A DNA stretch of 64,000 nt from Actinomadura mexicana (lineage in GTDB: Bacteria; Actinomycetota; Actinomycetes; Streptosporangiales; Streptosporangiaceae), in the NCBI RefSeq assembly GCF_900188105.1, contig NZ_FZNP01000001.1, forward strand, positions 1 to 64,000, written 5' to 3'. The stretch's first letter is position 1, and every line of letters starts with the position of its first letter. The notes under the pieces were generated by a model. It was not told where the DNA came from, made no database searches, and worked only from the letters and a program-made list of their open reading frames with translations. Shown in pieces: positions 27,721 through 37,274 of the stretch. The translations under genes and the position numbers were made by a program.

Positions 27721-29223
27721 CTACCCGGCTCCGGGGTCCGCGGCGGCATTCCCGGGGAGCCGCGCGGCGCGGGCGCGCGGCTTCGCGGCGCGTCCGGCGC
27801 ACAGGCGGGCGGTGGCTCCGGCGAGCAGCACGGCGGCCGCCCCGGCGAGGGCCAGCCAGATGCGGTAGCCCTCCAGCAGCGCGTGCACATGCTGGGCGTC
27901 GGTGACCGGACGCGTCCGCTCCAGCCGCGCCGCCTGCAACGACAGGACGAGCAGCTGCCCGGCCAGCGCCGCGGGGAAGCACAGCGACAGGCCGAACAGC
28001 GCGGCGCCCACTCTCGCGTCCCGGAGCGAGGCGGCGAGGGCCAGTCCCGCGCCGGCGCCGAGGGGGACGAGGGGGGCGAGCAGCGCCCAGCGGCCGAGGA
28101 CGCCGCCCGCGAGGCCGAGCGGGACGGCGGCGACCATGAGGATGTAGCCGGTGCGGACGGCGCCGCGCGTCCCGGCGCGGGTGGCCGCGAGCGCCGCCGC
28201 GAGGGCGGCGGCGGCCGCCACGGCGAACGGGAGCAGCGGCGGGCCGCCGGTCCCCGCTCCGGCGGCGGCGATCCCGGCGAGCGGGCCCGCGACGGGCTGG
28301 CAGAGCAGGCCGACGGCGATCATGACGACCACGCCGCCGGACGGCCCGCCCGCGGCCGCGTCCCGCCCGCCGGCGAAGGCGAGGCCGGCCAGAGCGAGCA
28401 GCGTGAGCCCCGCGAGGAGGAGCCGCGCGCCGGGCGACCAGCCGTGCGCCGCGACGACGGCGAGGAACGCGAAGCCGCCCGCGGGGGCGAGCACGAGGAG
28501 CAGCCCGCCGCGCTCGGTGCGCCGGGGCGCGGACGGCCGGCGGTGGCGGCGTCCGCGCAGGAGGGGGTGGGCGAGCGCGGCTCCTGCGGCGGCGACGGCG
28601 AGCAGCGGGCAGGGCGCGAGCGCGACGCGCCAGTCGTGGACGGCGGTGCCGTCGGCGGGCACGGGGGCGGCCTTCAGCGCCAGCGGCATCGCGAGGATCA
28701 GCGCGCCCGCGAGGGCTCCGGCCCAGGCGGCCGACAGGGCGCCGTTCCGGCGTTCCCACACCAGGACGAGGCTCGCGGGCAGCACGATGCCCGCCCCGAC
28801 GCCCTGGAGGGCTCGGACCGTCCCGATGTCAGGCAGCGAGTCGGCGAGACGGGCGGCGAGGACGCCCGCGAGCAGCACCGCGAGGCCCGCCATGAGCACG
28901 CCCCACGCGGGGAGCCGGCGGGCGGCGACGGCGGCGAGCGGCACCGTGACCAGCAGGGCGGGCAGGGACAGGCCGGTGGCGCGCAGCAGCCCGGGGATCT
29001 CGGCGTCGCCGAGCGCGAGGGCGCTCGCGGCGGCCGGGACGACGTCGCCGGACGCGTCGGGCACCACCAGGACGGCCGCGGGCAGCGCGGTGAACGTCAG
29101 CAGCAGCGCGCCGAGCGTCGCGAGCCGCCGCCGGGCGGCGCCCTCGGAGAGGCGCGCCGGAGGCCCTGCGGGCCGCGGGCCGGCGAGTTCGCCGGGCGGG
29201 TGTTCGCGTGCGTGGGAGGACAC
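27721..29223 (-). CDS. MFS-like multi-pass membrane protein
   Basis: A 500-aa protein with roughly a dozen predicted helices, extremely rich in Ala, Leu and Gly. The arrangement (a cytoplasmic N-terminal tail of about 30 aa, two helical halves with a basic loop RGRRHRRPSAPRR between them) and the GVGAGIVLPASLVLVWERR segment are like 12-14 helix drug/proton antiporters of the major facilitator superfamily. Several usual MFS signatures are weak, so transport activity and substrate are open. The start is GTG 29223, with AAGGAG 7 nt upstream. It is inserted between ndk and the folC pair. Confidence 0.65.
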   Translation of the reverse strand: MSSHAREHPPGELAGPRPAGPPARLSEGAARRRLATLGALLLTFTALPAAVLVVPDASGDVVPAAASALALGDAEIPGLLRATGLSLPALLVTVPLAAVAARRLPAWGVLMAGLAVLLAGVLAARLADSLPDIGTVRALQGVGAGIVLPASLVLVWERRNGALSAAWAGALAGALILAMPLALKAAPVPADGTAVHDWRVALAPCPLLAVAAAGAALAHPLLRGRRHRRPSAPRRTERGGLLLVLAPAGGFAFLAVVAAHGWSPGARLLLAGLTLLALAGLAFAGGRDAAAGGPSGGVVVMIAVGLLCQPVAGPLAGIAAAGAGTGGPPLLPFAVAAAAALAAALAATRAGTRGAVRTGYILMVAAVPLGLAGGVLGRWALLAPLVPLGAGAGLALAASLRDARVGAALFGLSLCFPAALAGQLLVLSLQAARLERTRPVTDAQHVHALLEGYRIWLALAGAAAVLLAGATARLCAGRAAKPRARAARLPGNAAADPGAG

Positions 29224-29347
29224 GGCGTGCTCCTTAGGACGTCGTCATCCGCCGCACGCACATTTCCCAAAAAGGAAAAATGTCCAAATAAGATGATGAT
29301 GGGAATAGGCGAGGATCGGCGGACGCAATGGTGCCGTCCCCGCGAAC

Positions 29348-29701
29348 CTAGCGCGGCGGAGCGCCGCCCACCTTGCGTCCCAGCCAAATGGCCGTGCCCC
29401 AAAGCGCCCCGAACACGACACCGAGGAAGAACATGGCCGGCACCATGAACCCGGTCGCGATGATCAGCACCTGCAGGACCGTGCCCGCGGGGACCGCCCA
29501 CGGGAAGCGCAGCAGACCGGCCAGCACCACGCACGCGACGGCCAGCCCCCCGCACACGCCGCCGGCGGTCGCGCCGTCCACGTCCAGGACCGTCACCGCC
29601 ACCGGGATCGCGAGCGCGATCACGATGGCCTCGCACGCCAGCACCGTGGCGAACAGCCTGCGCGCCGGGTTCGCGGACGCCCGCGCGCTCATGCCCGTCA
29701 C
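29348..29701 (-). CDS. DUF4233 membrane protein
   Basis: A 117-aa protein with four predicted transmembrane helices, of the actinobacterial DUF4233 family; its function is unknown. The start is GTG 29701, where GTGA overlaps the folC stop codon, so translation is probably coupled to folC; ATG 29692 is an alternative. The family is regularly encoded directly after folC in actinobacteria. The late GVVFGALWGTAIWLGRKV segment is characteristic. Confidence 0.88.
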   Translation of the reverse strand: MTGMSARASANPARRLFATVLACEAIVIALAIPVAVTVLDVDGATAGGVCGGLAVACVVLAGLLRFPWAVPAGTVLQVLIIATGFMVPAMFFLGVVFGALWGTAIWLGRKVGGAPPR

Positions 29702-31125
29702 CGGCCTTCCCCGACGCGCAGCAGGGTGCGGGCGTCGCCCGCGGTGACCACCGAGCCGGTGATCAGCACGCCGGCGCCCCGGTACTCGCCGGTCTCCTCG
29801 GCGAGGCCGATCGCCCGGTCGATGGCGTCGTCCAGCCGCTGGACGACATGGACGCGCTCGGCGCCGAAGATCCCCTCGGCGATCTCGGCCAGCTCCTCGG
29901 GCGGCATCGAGCGCGCGGAGGAGTTGCGGGTCACCACCAGCTCGGCCAGCACGGGTTCGAGCTGGTCGAGGACACCGGCGACGTCCTTGTCGGCGGCGAT
30001 GGCGAGGACCCCCGCGAGCCGGGTGAAGCCGAACGACTCGGTGACCGTGGCGACGGTCGCGGCCATCCCGGCGGGGTTGTGCGCCGCGTCCAGCAGGACG
30101 GTCGGGCCCGTCCGGGCGACCTCCAGCCGGCCCGGCGAGGCCGACTTGGCGAAGCCGCTGCGGACCAGGGCCGGGTCGAGCTGCCCCTCCTCGCCGCCGA
30201 GGAAGGTCTCGCCGGGCGCGACCCGCGTCGCGGCCTCCAGGTTCGGCTCGCCCCGCGTCGGGGCGCCGCCGGCGAACGCCTCCACGGCGGCCAGGGCCGT
30301 CGCGGCGTTGCTCGCCTGGTGCTCGCCGAACAGCGGCAGGAAGATCTCGTCGTAGACGCCGTGCAGACCCCGCAGTGAGATCTGCTGGCCGCCGAAGGCG
30401 ACGTCCCGGCCGAGCACGCCGTACTCGACGCCCTCGCGCGCCGCCGCCGCGCCGGTCTCCACGACCCGCCGCAGCAGCACCTCGGCGGCCTCGACCGGCT
30501 GCTGCGACAGCACCGCGATCGCGCCCGGCTTGATGATGCCCGCCTTCTCCCCGGCGATCTGCTCCAGCGTGTCGCCCAGGTAGCCGGTGTGGTCCAGGCC
30601 GATCGGCGTGATCACCGCGACGGCGCCGTCGGCGACGTTCGTGGCGTCCCAGGAACCGCCCATGCCGGCCTCGACCACCGCCACGTCGACCGGCGCGTCC
30701 GCGAACGCCGCGAAGGCCATCGCGGTGAGCACCTCGAAGAACGACAGCCGGGCCTCGTGCTTGTCGTCGACCAGCTGGAGGTAGGGCAGCACGTCCTCGT
30801 ACGCCTCGACGAAGCGCTCCTCGCTGATCGGCTCCCCGTCGATCGCGATGCGCTCGCGCAGCGTCGTCAGCTCGGGGCTGGTGTAGAGCCCGGTGCGCAG
30901 CCCGCGCTCGCGCAGCAGCGCCTCGACGAGCCGGGCCGTGGTGGACTTGCCGTTCGTCCCGGCGATGTGGATCACCGGGTAGGCGCGGTGCGGCCCGCCC
31001 AGGACGTCGACCAGGTCGGCGATCCGGTCGAGGGCGGGGTCGATCTCCCACTCGACCCCGCGCCCCATGATCGCGCCGACGGTGGCCCTGTAATCGGACG
31101 GCTCGGATACCTGACTCACGGTCAC
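29698..31125 (-). CDS. folC: Folylpolyglutamate/dihydrofolate synthase FolC
   Basis: A 475-aa Mur-ligase-family enzyme that adds glutamate to dihydropteroate and to tetrahydrofolates. The P-loop is HIAGTNGKSTTARL, with serine in place of the usual glycine of GKG. TSPELTTLRERI, EAGMGGSWDATN, ITPIGLDHTGYLGDTL and EKAGIIKPG are all typical. The start is GTG 31125 (VTVSQVSEP) or GTG 31119; a longer frame overlaps the divergent gene at 31176. It lies between valS and ndk, as usual, and is coupled to DUF4233 at its end. Confidence 0.95.
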   Translation of the reverse strand: MTVSQVSEPSDYRATVGAIMGRGVEWEIDPALDRIADLVDVLGGPHRAYPVIHIAGTNGKSTTARLVEALLRERGLRTGLYTSPELTTLRERIAIDGEPISEERFVEAYEDVLPYLQLVDDKHEARLSFFEVLTAMAFAAFADAPVDVAVVEAGMGGSWDATNVADGAVAVITPIGLDHTGYLGDTLEQIAGEKAGIIKPGAIAVLSQQPVEAAEVLLRRVVETGAAAAREGVEYGVLGRDVAFGGQQISLRGLHGVYDEIFLPLFGEHQASNAATALAAVEAFAGGAPTRGEPNLEAATRVAPGETFLGGEEGQLDPALVRSGFAKSASPGRLEVARTGPTVLLDAAHNPAGMAATVATVTESFGFTRLAGVLAIAADKDVAGVLDQLEPVLAELVVTRNSSARSMPPEELAEIAEGIFGAERVHVVQRLDDAIDRAIGLAEETGEYRGAGVLITGSVVTAGDARTLLRVGEGR

Positions 31126-31175
31126 AGAGCCTACTCGGCGGTGGGCGCGGCTCCGTCCGGGCCCACACTGAAGGC

Positions 31176-32378
31176 ATGGAGGTGTTCTTCCGCGAGTGGG
31201 AGCGGCGCGCACCGGGCGAGACCCGCGACGTCGGGCGGGCCCGCGCCCTCGCGGGCGCGCTGGGCCTTCTCGCGCCGGGCGTTCCCGTACTGACCGTCGT
31301 CGGCTCCAAGGGCAAGGGGACGGCGGCGACCTACGCGTCGGCCTTCCTCGGGGCCGCCGGGCTCCGCGTGTGCACGGTCACGAGTCCCGGGCTGCGCAGC
31401 GATCGTGACCGCATCAGGGTGGACGGCCGCGCCGTCTCCGCCGGGGAACTCGCCTTCCTCGCCGACGTCCTCGGGGAGGCCGCCGCCGCGCTCCCGCCGC
31501 CGTCCGGCGGTTACCTGTCGCCGTCGGGGCTCTTCACGATCGCGGGCGTCCTGCACGCGCGCCGCGCCGGTGCCGACGCGCTCGTCCTGGAGGCGGGCAT
31601 GGGCGGACGGTCGGACGAGGTCGCCCTGTTCCCGCCGGACGTCGCCGCGATCACGCCGGTCTTCCGGGAGCACGCCGGGGTGCTCGGCGACACGGCGGCG
31701 GAGATCGCCGAAGAGAAGCTCGGTGTCGCCGGCCCGCGGACGCGCGTCCTGTCGGCGCCGCAGTCGGCCGAGGTCGCGGAGGTGCTCGGCGCCGCGGAGG
31801 TCGTCGGGCCCGGGGGAAGCGGGCTTCCCCCGGACCTGCTTCCCGCCGGTCTCGGACGCGCCGCGGCCGAACTCGGCGTGGTCGCCGCCCGCAGCCTCCC
31901 CGCAATGGCCGAGCCCCCGGCCGGGGCGGTGCGGGACGTGCTGTCCTCGATCGCCTTGCCCGGCCGCCTGTCCTGGCACGACGTGCCCGGGACGGCCACG
32001 CGGCTGCTGGTCGACTCCGCGATCGACCGGGTCGGGGTCGCCGCCGCCCTCGGCGCCGCCCGGGAGGCGTGGGGGACCGTCGACCACGTCGTGGTCTGCC
32101 TCCCCGACCACAAGGACCTGGACGGCGCCATCGCCGAGCTGGGCGCGCTGCCCGTGACCGCGGTCCGGCTTCAGCTGCCGCACCTGCGGTTCACCCGCGC
32201 CCTGCCGCCCCGCTGGGACGTGGTCGGGTCCGCCGCCATCACACCCGAGTCGCTCGCGACGCTCGGGCACCGCGTGGTCGTGCTCGGCACGGTCTACTTC
32301 ACCGGGCTCGTCCTGGGCGCGGTGGGCGCCGACACCGAGCGCCTCTACGTCACTTCGGCTTCTCGACGTCCTTCCTGA
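31176..32378 (+). CDS. FolC-like Mur ligase family paralogue
   Basis: A 400-aa protein related to FolC, transcribed divergently from folC with a gap of only about 50 bp. It keeps a P-loop (VVGSKGKGTAATY; G43-T49), a TSPGLRSDRDRIRVDG segment matching the folate-binding SPHL region of FolC without its histidine, and EAGMGGRSDEVALF. The usual metal site GLDH(T) is replaced by PVFREHAGVLGDT. ATP binding thus looks intact while the substrate site has changed, so it is probably an amide ligase with another acceptor. Its last 29 nt overlap the convergent gene at 32350. No Shine-Dalgarno is obvious. Confidence 0.8.
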   Translation: MEVFFREWERRAPGETRDVGRARALAGALGLLAPGVPVLTVVGSKGKGTAATYASAFLGAAGLRVCTVTSPGLRSDRDRIRVDGRAVSAGELAFLADVLGEAAAALPPPSGGYLSPSGLFTIAGVLHARRAGADALVLEAGMGGRSDEVALFPPDVAAITPVFREHAGVLGDTAAEIAEEKLGVAGPRTRVLSAPQSAEVAEVLGAAEVVGPGGSGLPPDLLPAGLGRAAAELGVVAARSLPAMAEPPAGAVRDVLSSIALPGRLSWHDVPGTATRLLVDSAIDRVGVAAALGAAREAWGTVDHVVVCLPDHKDLDGAIAELGALPVTAVRLQLPHLRFTRALPPRWDVVGSAAITPESLATLGHRVVVLGTVYFTGLVLGAVGADTERLYVTSASRRPS

Positions 32379-33330
32379 TGCGGTGCATCAGGTCGGCCAG
32401 CAGGGGGAACTGCGGGTTCACCGTGGGCCGGTTGGACGCGACGACGCCGAAGGAGTCCTTGGTCGCCCACGCGCAGTAGGTGTGGGTCTCGGCGAGGACG
32501 GCGAACGTGCCGCACACCGCCTTGCCGCCCCTGCGGCCCGGGTCGGCGTCCTGCCCGGCGATGAACGTGGTCGGCTGTATCTTCTGCAGGAAGCCGGACG
32601 GATTGCCGATCTGGCCCGTCCCGCCCACGAACAGCAGGTTGACGCTGCGCACCGGCTCCTCGGTGTAGACGGCGAGGCCGCTCTCGGCCACCGGGACACC
32701 ACCGGCCTCGACCGCGCCCGCCAGGAACGGGTACGCGGCGCTGGCCTGCGGCGAGGTCATCGGATCCTTGTGCAGGCCCCCGGCCACCGGACCCGCTTTG
32801 ATCACCTTCTTGGACGGCCCGGGGCCGGCCGCGTCCTCGCCGTCCTTGCCGGCGCCGCCGGTCCGCAACGCCAGCGCGCCCGCGACGAACAGCATCCCGG
32901 CGACCAGGGCGGCGCCCGCGACCAGCAGCGGCTTCGGCAGGCGCCCGCCGGGCCGGCCCGGCCCGCCGGCCACCGGCGGCAGCGGGCCGGTGCCGTTCGG
33001 AAGGACGCCGTGCGGGCCCGTGCCCACGACCGGAAGCGCCCCCGATCCGTTCGCCGAAACGGGCATCGCGTGCGGGCCGGTGCCGTTCCTCGGCATCGCG
33101 TACGGGCCTGAGACCTCGCGCAGGGGAGGCATGGCCTGCGGGCCGGTGCCGTTCACCATCGCGTGCGGGCCGGTCCCGTCGCCGATGTCGACCGACCACC
33201 AGGGGCGCGCGCTGCCGAAGGGCGCCGGGGCGGCCTCCGGTCCGGGACCGTCCTCGATGACCTGCGCCGCGTCCAGATCGTCGCCGGACGGGGAGTCCGG
33301 CGTGCCGGACCGAGGTGGTGAATCGGCCAT
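32350..33330 (-). CDS. Membrane-anchored protein with GTGPxAM repeats
   Basis: A 326-aa protein of unknown function. Residues 1-135 are Pro/Gly-rich and carry about six imperfect copies of (N)GTGPHAMP between roughly 52 and 118. A single transmembrane helix (LLVAGAALVAGMLFVAGALAL, about 135-155) follows, then an external domain of about 170 aa with two cysteines (AVCGTF, TYCAWA) that probably form a disulfide. The type II topology with the repeats inside the cell is predicted from charges. Its 3' end overlaps the FolC-like gene by 29 nt tail to tail. The repeat recalls low-complexity tails seen in Thermomonosporaceae proteins. Confidence 0.75.
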   Translation of the reverse strand: MADSPPRSGTPDSPSGDDLDAAQVIEDGPGPEAAPAPFGSARPWWSVDIGDGTGPHAMVNGTGPQAMPPLREVSGPYAMPRNGTGPHAMPVSANGSGALPVVGTGPHGVLPNGTGPLPPVAGGPGRPGGRLPKPLLVAGAALVAGMLFVAGALALRTGGAGKDGEDAAGPGPSKKVIKAGPVAGGLHKDPMTSPQASAAYPFLAGAVEAGGVPVAESGLAVYTEEPVRSVNLLFVGGTGQIGNPSGFLQKIQPTTFIAGQDADPGRRGGKAVCGTFAVLAETHTYCAWATKDSFGVVASNRPTVNPQFPLLADLMHRIRKDVEKPK

Positions 33331-33466
33331 TGCACTCCCGATAGTTCAAGTACCGCAAAGGCCCACGGGCCCTACCGGATCGTAACTGCGGCGGGCGCCG
33401 CCGTGCCGGAGGATCGCCGTGTCGGCACCGGTGTCAAGGGCGGCCCGGCCGGCCCGCCGGCGGGGG

Positions 33467-36088
33467 TCAGCCCGCCGGGAGCGCGGCCAGCTGCGCCTCC
33501 AGCCTGCCGATGTCGGACTCCGCCTGGGCGAGCCGGTCGCGGTTCTTCGCCACGACCGCCTCGGGCGCCTTCGCCATGAACGCCTCGTTGCCGAGCTTGC
33601 GCCGCGCCTGGTCGACCTCCTTGCGGGCGGCGGCCAGGTCCTTCTCCAGCCGCTTGCGCTCGGCGGCGACGTCGATCACCCCGGCGGTGTCGAGGTGCAC
33701 CTTCACGTCCTCGACCGGCAGGGACGCCGTCGAGGAGAAGCCGTCCTCCGGCTCGGTGAGGCGCAGCAGCGAGCGGATGCCGTCCTCGTGGCGGTGCAGT
33801 GCGGAGCCGTTCCACTCGATCCGCGCGGCGACCCGCTGACCGGGCTTGAGGCCCTGGTCGGCGCGGAACCGCCGCACCTCGGTCACCATCCGCTGGAGCG
33901 AGCCGACGAGCTCCTCGGCGGCGCCGTCGCGCCGCGCCGGGTCGGCGGCCGGCCACGGCGCGGTGACGACCGTCTCCGCGCCGGTGAGGGACGTCCACAG
34001 CTCCTCGGTGACGAACGGGACGACCGGGTGCAGCAGCCGCAGCAGGTTGTCGAAGACCTCGCCGAGCACGCGGCGGGTCGCCCCGGCGCGCTCGTCGGCG
34101 AGCTGCACCTTGGCCAGCTCCACATACCAGTCGCAGACCTCGTCCCAGGCGAAGTGGTAGAGCGCCTCGCACGCCTTCGCGAAGTCGAACGCCTCCAGGT
34201 GCGCGTCGACCTCTGCGATCACCGCGTGCAGCCGGGACAGGACCCAGGCGTCGACCGTGGAGAGCTCGGCGGGCATGTCGCCGCGGGTGTGCGCGCCGTT
34301 GATGAGCGCGAACCGGGTCGCGTTCCACAGCTTGTTGCAGAAATTGCGCGAGCCCTGCGCCCAATCCTCGGCCACCGGGACGTCGCCGCCCGGGTTCGCG
34401 CCGCGCAGCAGCGTGAAGCGGGTCGCGTCGGCGCCGTAGGCGTCGATCCAGTCGAGCGGATCGATGACGTTCCCGAACGACTTGGACATCTTCTTGCCGA
34501 ACTGGTCGCGGACCATCCCGTGCAGGGCGATGGTGTCGAACGGCTGGACGCCGTCCATCGCGTACAGCCCGAACATCATCATGCGGGCGACCCAGAAGAA
34601 CAGGATGTCGTAGCCCGTGACCAGGACGGACGTGGGGTAGAACCGCTTCAGGTCGGGCGTCTCGTCCGGCCAGCCGAGCGTGGAGAACGGCCACAGCGCG
34701 GAGGAGAACCACGTGTCGAGGACGTCGGAGTCCCGCGTCCAGCCGGCGGGCGGCTCCTCGTCCGGGCCCGGGCAGACGACCTCGCCGTCCGGCCCATACC
34801 AGACCGGGATCCGGTGCCCCCACCACAGCTGGCGGCTGATGCACCAGTCGTGCATGTTGTCGACCCACTCGAAGTAGCGGGACGCCATCTCCGGCGGGTG
34901 GATCTTGACGCGGCCGTCGCGGACGGCGTCGCCTGCGGCCCGCGCCAGCGACTCGACCTTGACGAACCACTGCAGCGACACGCGCGGCTCGACGACCGTG
35001 GAGCAGCGCTGGCAGTGCCCGACCGAGTGCTTGTAGGGGCGGACCTCCTTGACGATCCGGCCCTGCTCGCGCAGCGCGGCCACCACCGCCGGGCGCGCCT
35101 CGAACCGGTCCAGCCCCGCGAACGGGCCCGGCGCGGTGACGTTGCCCCGCTCGTCCATGACCGGCAGCGACGGCAGCGAGTGCCGCCGCCCGATCTCGAA
35201 GTCGTTCGGGTCGTGCGCGGGGGTCACCTTGACGGCGCCGGTGCCGAACGCGGGGTCGACGTGCTCGTCGGCGACGACCGGGATGCGGCGGCCGGTCAGC
35301 GGGAGCTCGATCTCCCGCCCGACCATGTGCGCGTACCGGGCGTCCTCCGGGTGGACGGCCACGGCGGTGTCGCCGAGCATCGTCTCCGCCCGGGTGGTCG
35401 CGACGACGATCTCGTCCTCGCCCGACCCGTACCGGATCGAGACCAGCTCGCCGTCGACCTCCTCGTGCTCGACCTCGATGTCCGACAGCGCCGTCAGGCA
35501 GCGCGGGCACCAGTTGATGATGCGCTCGGCGCGGTAGATCAGGCCGTCGTCGAACAGCCGCTTGAAGATGGTCCGGACGGCGCGGGCGCGGTCGTCGTCC
35601 ATCGTGAACGCCTCGCGCGTCCAGTCGACGCCGTCGCCGAGGCGGCGCATCTGGCCGAGGATGCGGCCGCCGGACTCCGCCTTCCACTGCCAGACCCGCT
35701 CGACGAACTCGGCGCGCCCGAGGTCGTGCCGCGACAGGCCCTCCTTGGCGAGCTCGCGCTCCACCACGTTCTGCGTGGCGATGCCCGCGTGGTCCATGCC
35801 CGGCACCCACGCCACCTCGTGGCCCTGCATCCGGCGGCGCCGGGTGAGGGTGTCCTGGATGGAGTGGTCGAGGGCGTGCCCCATGTGCAGCGAGCCGGTC
35901 ACGTTCGGCGGCGGGATCACGATGGAGAAGGCGGGCCGCTCCGGCGCGCGCTCCGGGTCGGCGGTGAACAGCCCCGCCGATACCCACCGTTCGTAGAGCC
36001 GGCCCTCGACATCGGCCGGGCGGTACTGGGTGGGAAGGTCGACGTCCGCGGCGGCGCCCTGGCCGCGCTCAGTGCTGGGCTGTGTCAC
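33467..36088 (-). CDS. valS: Valyl-tRNA synthetase
   Basis: An 873-aa class I synthetase that charges tRNA-Val. The HIGH-type motif is in [17 protein letters not shown] and the KMSKS motif in [14 protein letters not shown]. The CP1 editing domain shows [18 protein letters not shown], and the C-terminus is a coiled coil ([21 protein letters not shown] begins it). The start is GTG 36088, giving the normal family length; the frame is open further up to 36553 but runs through a region with two promoters. It heads the minus-strand series towards folC. Confidence 0.97.
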   Translation of the reverse strand: MTQPSTERGQGAAADVDLPTQYRPADVEGRLYERWVSAGLFTADPERAPERPAFSIVIPPPNVTGSLHMGHALDHSIQDTLTRRRRMQGHEVAWVPGMDHAGIATQNVVERELAKEGLSRHDLGRAEFVERVWQWKAESGGRILGQMRRLGDGVDWTREAFTMDDDRARAVRTIFKRLFDDGLIYRAERIINWCPRCLTALSDIEVEHEEVDGELVSIRYGSGEDEIVVATTRAETMLGDTAVAVHPEDARYAHMVGREIELPLTGRRIPVVADEHVDPAFGTGAVKVTPAHDPNDFEIGRRHSLPSLPVMDERGNVTAPGPFAGLDRFEARPAVVAALREQGRIVKEVRPYKHSVGHCQRCSTVVEPRVSLQWFVKVESLARAAGDAVRDGRVKIHPPEMASRYFEWVDNMHDWCISRQLWWGHRIPVWYGPDGEVVCPGPDEEPPAGWTRDSDVLDTWFSSALWPFSTLGWPDETPDLKRFYPTSVLVTGYDILFFWVARMMMFGLYAMDGVQPFDTIALHGMVRDQFGKKMSKSFGNVIDPLDWIDAYGADATRFTLLRGANPGGDVPVAEDWAQGSRNFCNKLWNATRFALINGAHTRGDMPAELSTVDAWVLSRLHAVIAEVDAHLEAFDFAKACEALYHFAWDEVCDWYVELAKVQLADERAGATRRVLGEVFDNLLRLLHPVVPFVTEELWTSLTGAETVVTAPWPAADPARRDGAAEELVGSLQRMVTEVRRFRADQGLKPGQRVAARIEWNGSALHRHEDGIRSLLRLTEPEDGFSSTASLPVEDVKVHLDTAGVIDVAAERKRLEKDLAAARKEVDQARRKLGNEAFMAKAPEAVVAKNRDRLAQAESDIGRLEAQLAALPAG

Positions 36089-36473
36089 GGCTGACGATTC
36101 TACGGGGACGCCGGGGGTGGACGGCCCCGGGGACGGCCGGTCGCGCAAAGGAATCCGCAGCGGCGAGCACCCCGTCGCGCCTTCCCCGTCCACGCAGATC
36201 ACTTTGTTCCGGTCGACCGGAACCACCGGCCCGACCACCCGTGCGGCGGCCGGACCGGGCCGGACGAGGTCCGCGATCGCCGTGCGGATCGGTACGCCGT
36301 CCACGGGCATCGGCCTGGCCAGCGTCATTCGCAACGGCCGCGGCGCGCGGCGGGACGGGCCAGAGAGCGTTTTCCCGCCGCGGTCGGGACACTGGTCACC
36401 TGACACCGGGTCGCCTCGCCGGAAAGGGTGGCGGCGAAGTCCCGCGGTGGCGGGGCGGAGGGAGAGGGACGGG
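36089..36473. other. Divergent promoter region between valS and a sensor kinase
   Basis: A 385-bp gene-free segment with promoters for valS (left) and the kinase (right). The only clear element is the 18-bp palindrome at 36206-36223. I see no T-box (not expected in this group), tRNA or small gene. Confidence 0.6.
36206..36223. promoter_or_regulatory. Perfect 18-bp palindrome
   Basis: GTTCCGGTCGACCGGAAC is its own reverse complement. It lies 118 bp upstream of valS and 250 bp upstream of the kinase gene. This suits a dimeric regulator, possibly the response regulator encoded at 37271 controlling its own operon; no regulator is assigned. Confidence 0.5.
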
Positions 36474-37274
36474 ATGCGAGCGGTACTGGCACGCGCCACC
36501 GTGCTGGCCGGCGCGTTCACAGCGGGGGCCGTGGCGGCACGTGCCGCGACCATCCCTCACCTCCGCCGTCTCACCGCCGACCTGCAGCGCTCGCGGGAGC
36601 GCATCCTCGCCAGCCGGGAGGAGGAGCGCCGCCAGCTGCGGCACGACCTGCACGACGGGCTCGGGCCGACGCTCGCCAGCCTCGCGATGTCGCTGGACGC
36701 GGCCCGCATCACCCTCGCCGGCGAGCCGGAGCGGATGGACCCGCTGCTCGCCGAGGTACGCGACCGGCTGGCGACGGCCGTCGGGGAGATCCGGGACCTG
36801 GCGCACGGACTGCGGCCGCCCGCGCTGGACGACCTCGGCCTCGTCGCGGCGATCGAGTCGTTCGCCGACGGCTGCTGCGAGCGGGTGGACGTCCGGTTCG
36901 ACGGCGAGCCCGCGGGGCTGCCCGCCGCGGTGGAGGTCGCGGCGTACCGGATCGCGCAGGAGGCGCTGACCAACGTCCGGCTGCACGCCCCCGAGAGCAC
37001 CGCGACGGTCAGGCTGACCCGGGACGCCGACCTGCACCTGATGGTCGCCGACACCGGGCCCGGCCTGCCGGACGCCGCCCGCAACGGAGGCCAGCCGAAA
37101 ACGCGCCGCGGCCTGGCCGCGATGAGGGAGTGGGCCGCCGAGGTCGGCGGCAGCTGCGCGATCACGTCCCGCAACGGCGGCGGGACCGTCGTCTCCGTCC
37201 GGCTTCCGCTCGCCACCGCCCGGATCGCCGCCGGGTACCATCGACCCTCGATCGAAAGAGAAGAGCGGAGATGA
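36474..37274 (+). CDS. NarL-type sensor histidine kinase without a sensor domain
   Basis: A 266-aa kinase of the HisKA_3 (HPK7) type. The start is ATG 36474, after GGAGGGAGAGGGACGGG. One hydrophobic segment (about 5-24) may anchor it. The phosphorylated His is residue 60 in [15 protein letters not shown], and the ATPase domain has [11 protein letters not shown] (N box) and [10 protein letters not shown]. No periplasmic or PAS sensor domain is present, so the signal must come through the short N-terminus, a partner or the membrane. Its stop overlaps the start of the regulator gene (ATGA). Confidence 0.88.
   Translation: MRAVLARATVLAGAFTAGAVAARAATIPHLRRLTADLQRSRERILASREEERRQLRHDLHDGLGPTLASLAMSLDAARITLAGEPERMDPLLAEVRDRLATAVGEIRDLAHGLRPPALDDLGLVAAIESFADGCCERVDVRFDGEPAGLPAAVEVAAYRIAQEALTNVRLHAPESTATVRLTRDADLHLMVADTGPGLPDAARNGGQPKTRRGLAAMREWAAEVGGSCAITSRNGGGTVVSVRLPLATARIAAGYHRPSIEREERR

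Noticed and set aside
36089..36473. Upstream extension of the kinase gene to supply a sensor domain
   Set aside because: The frame is open but the residues are Pro/Arg/Gly-rich without helices or domains, and the strong ribosome site sits just before ATG 36474.
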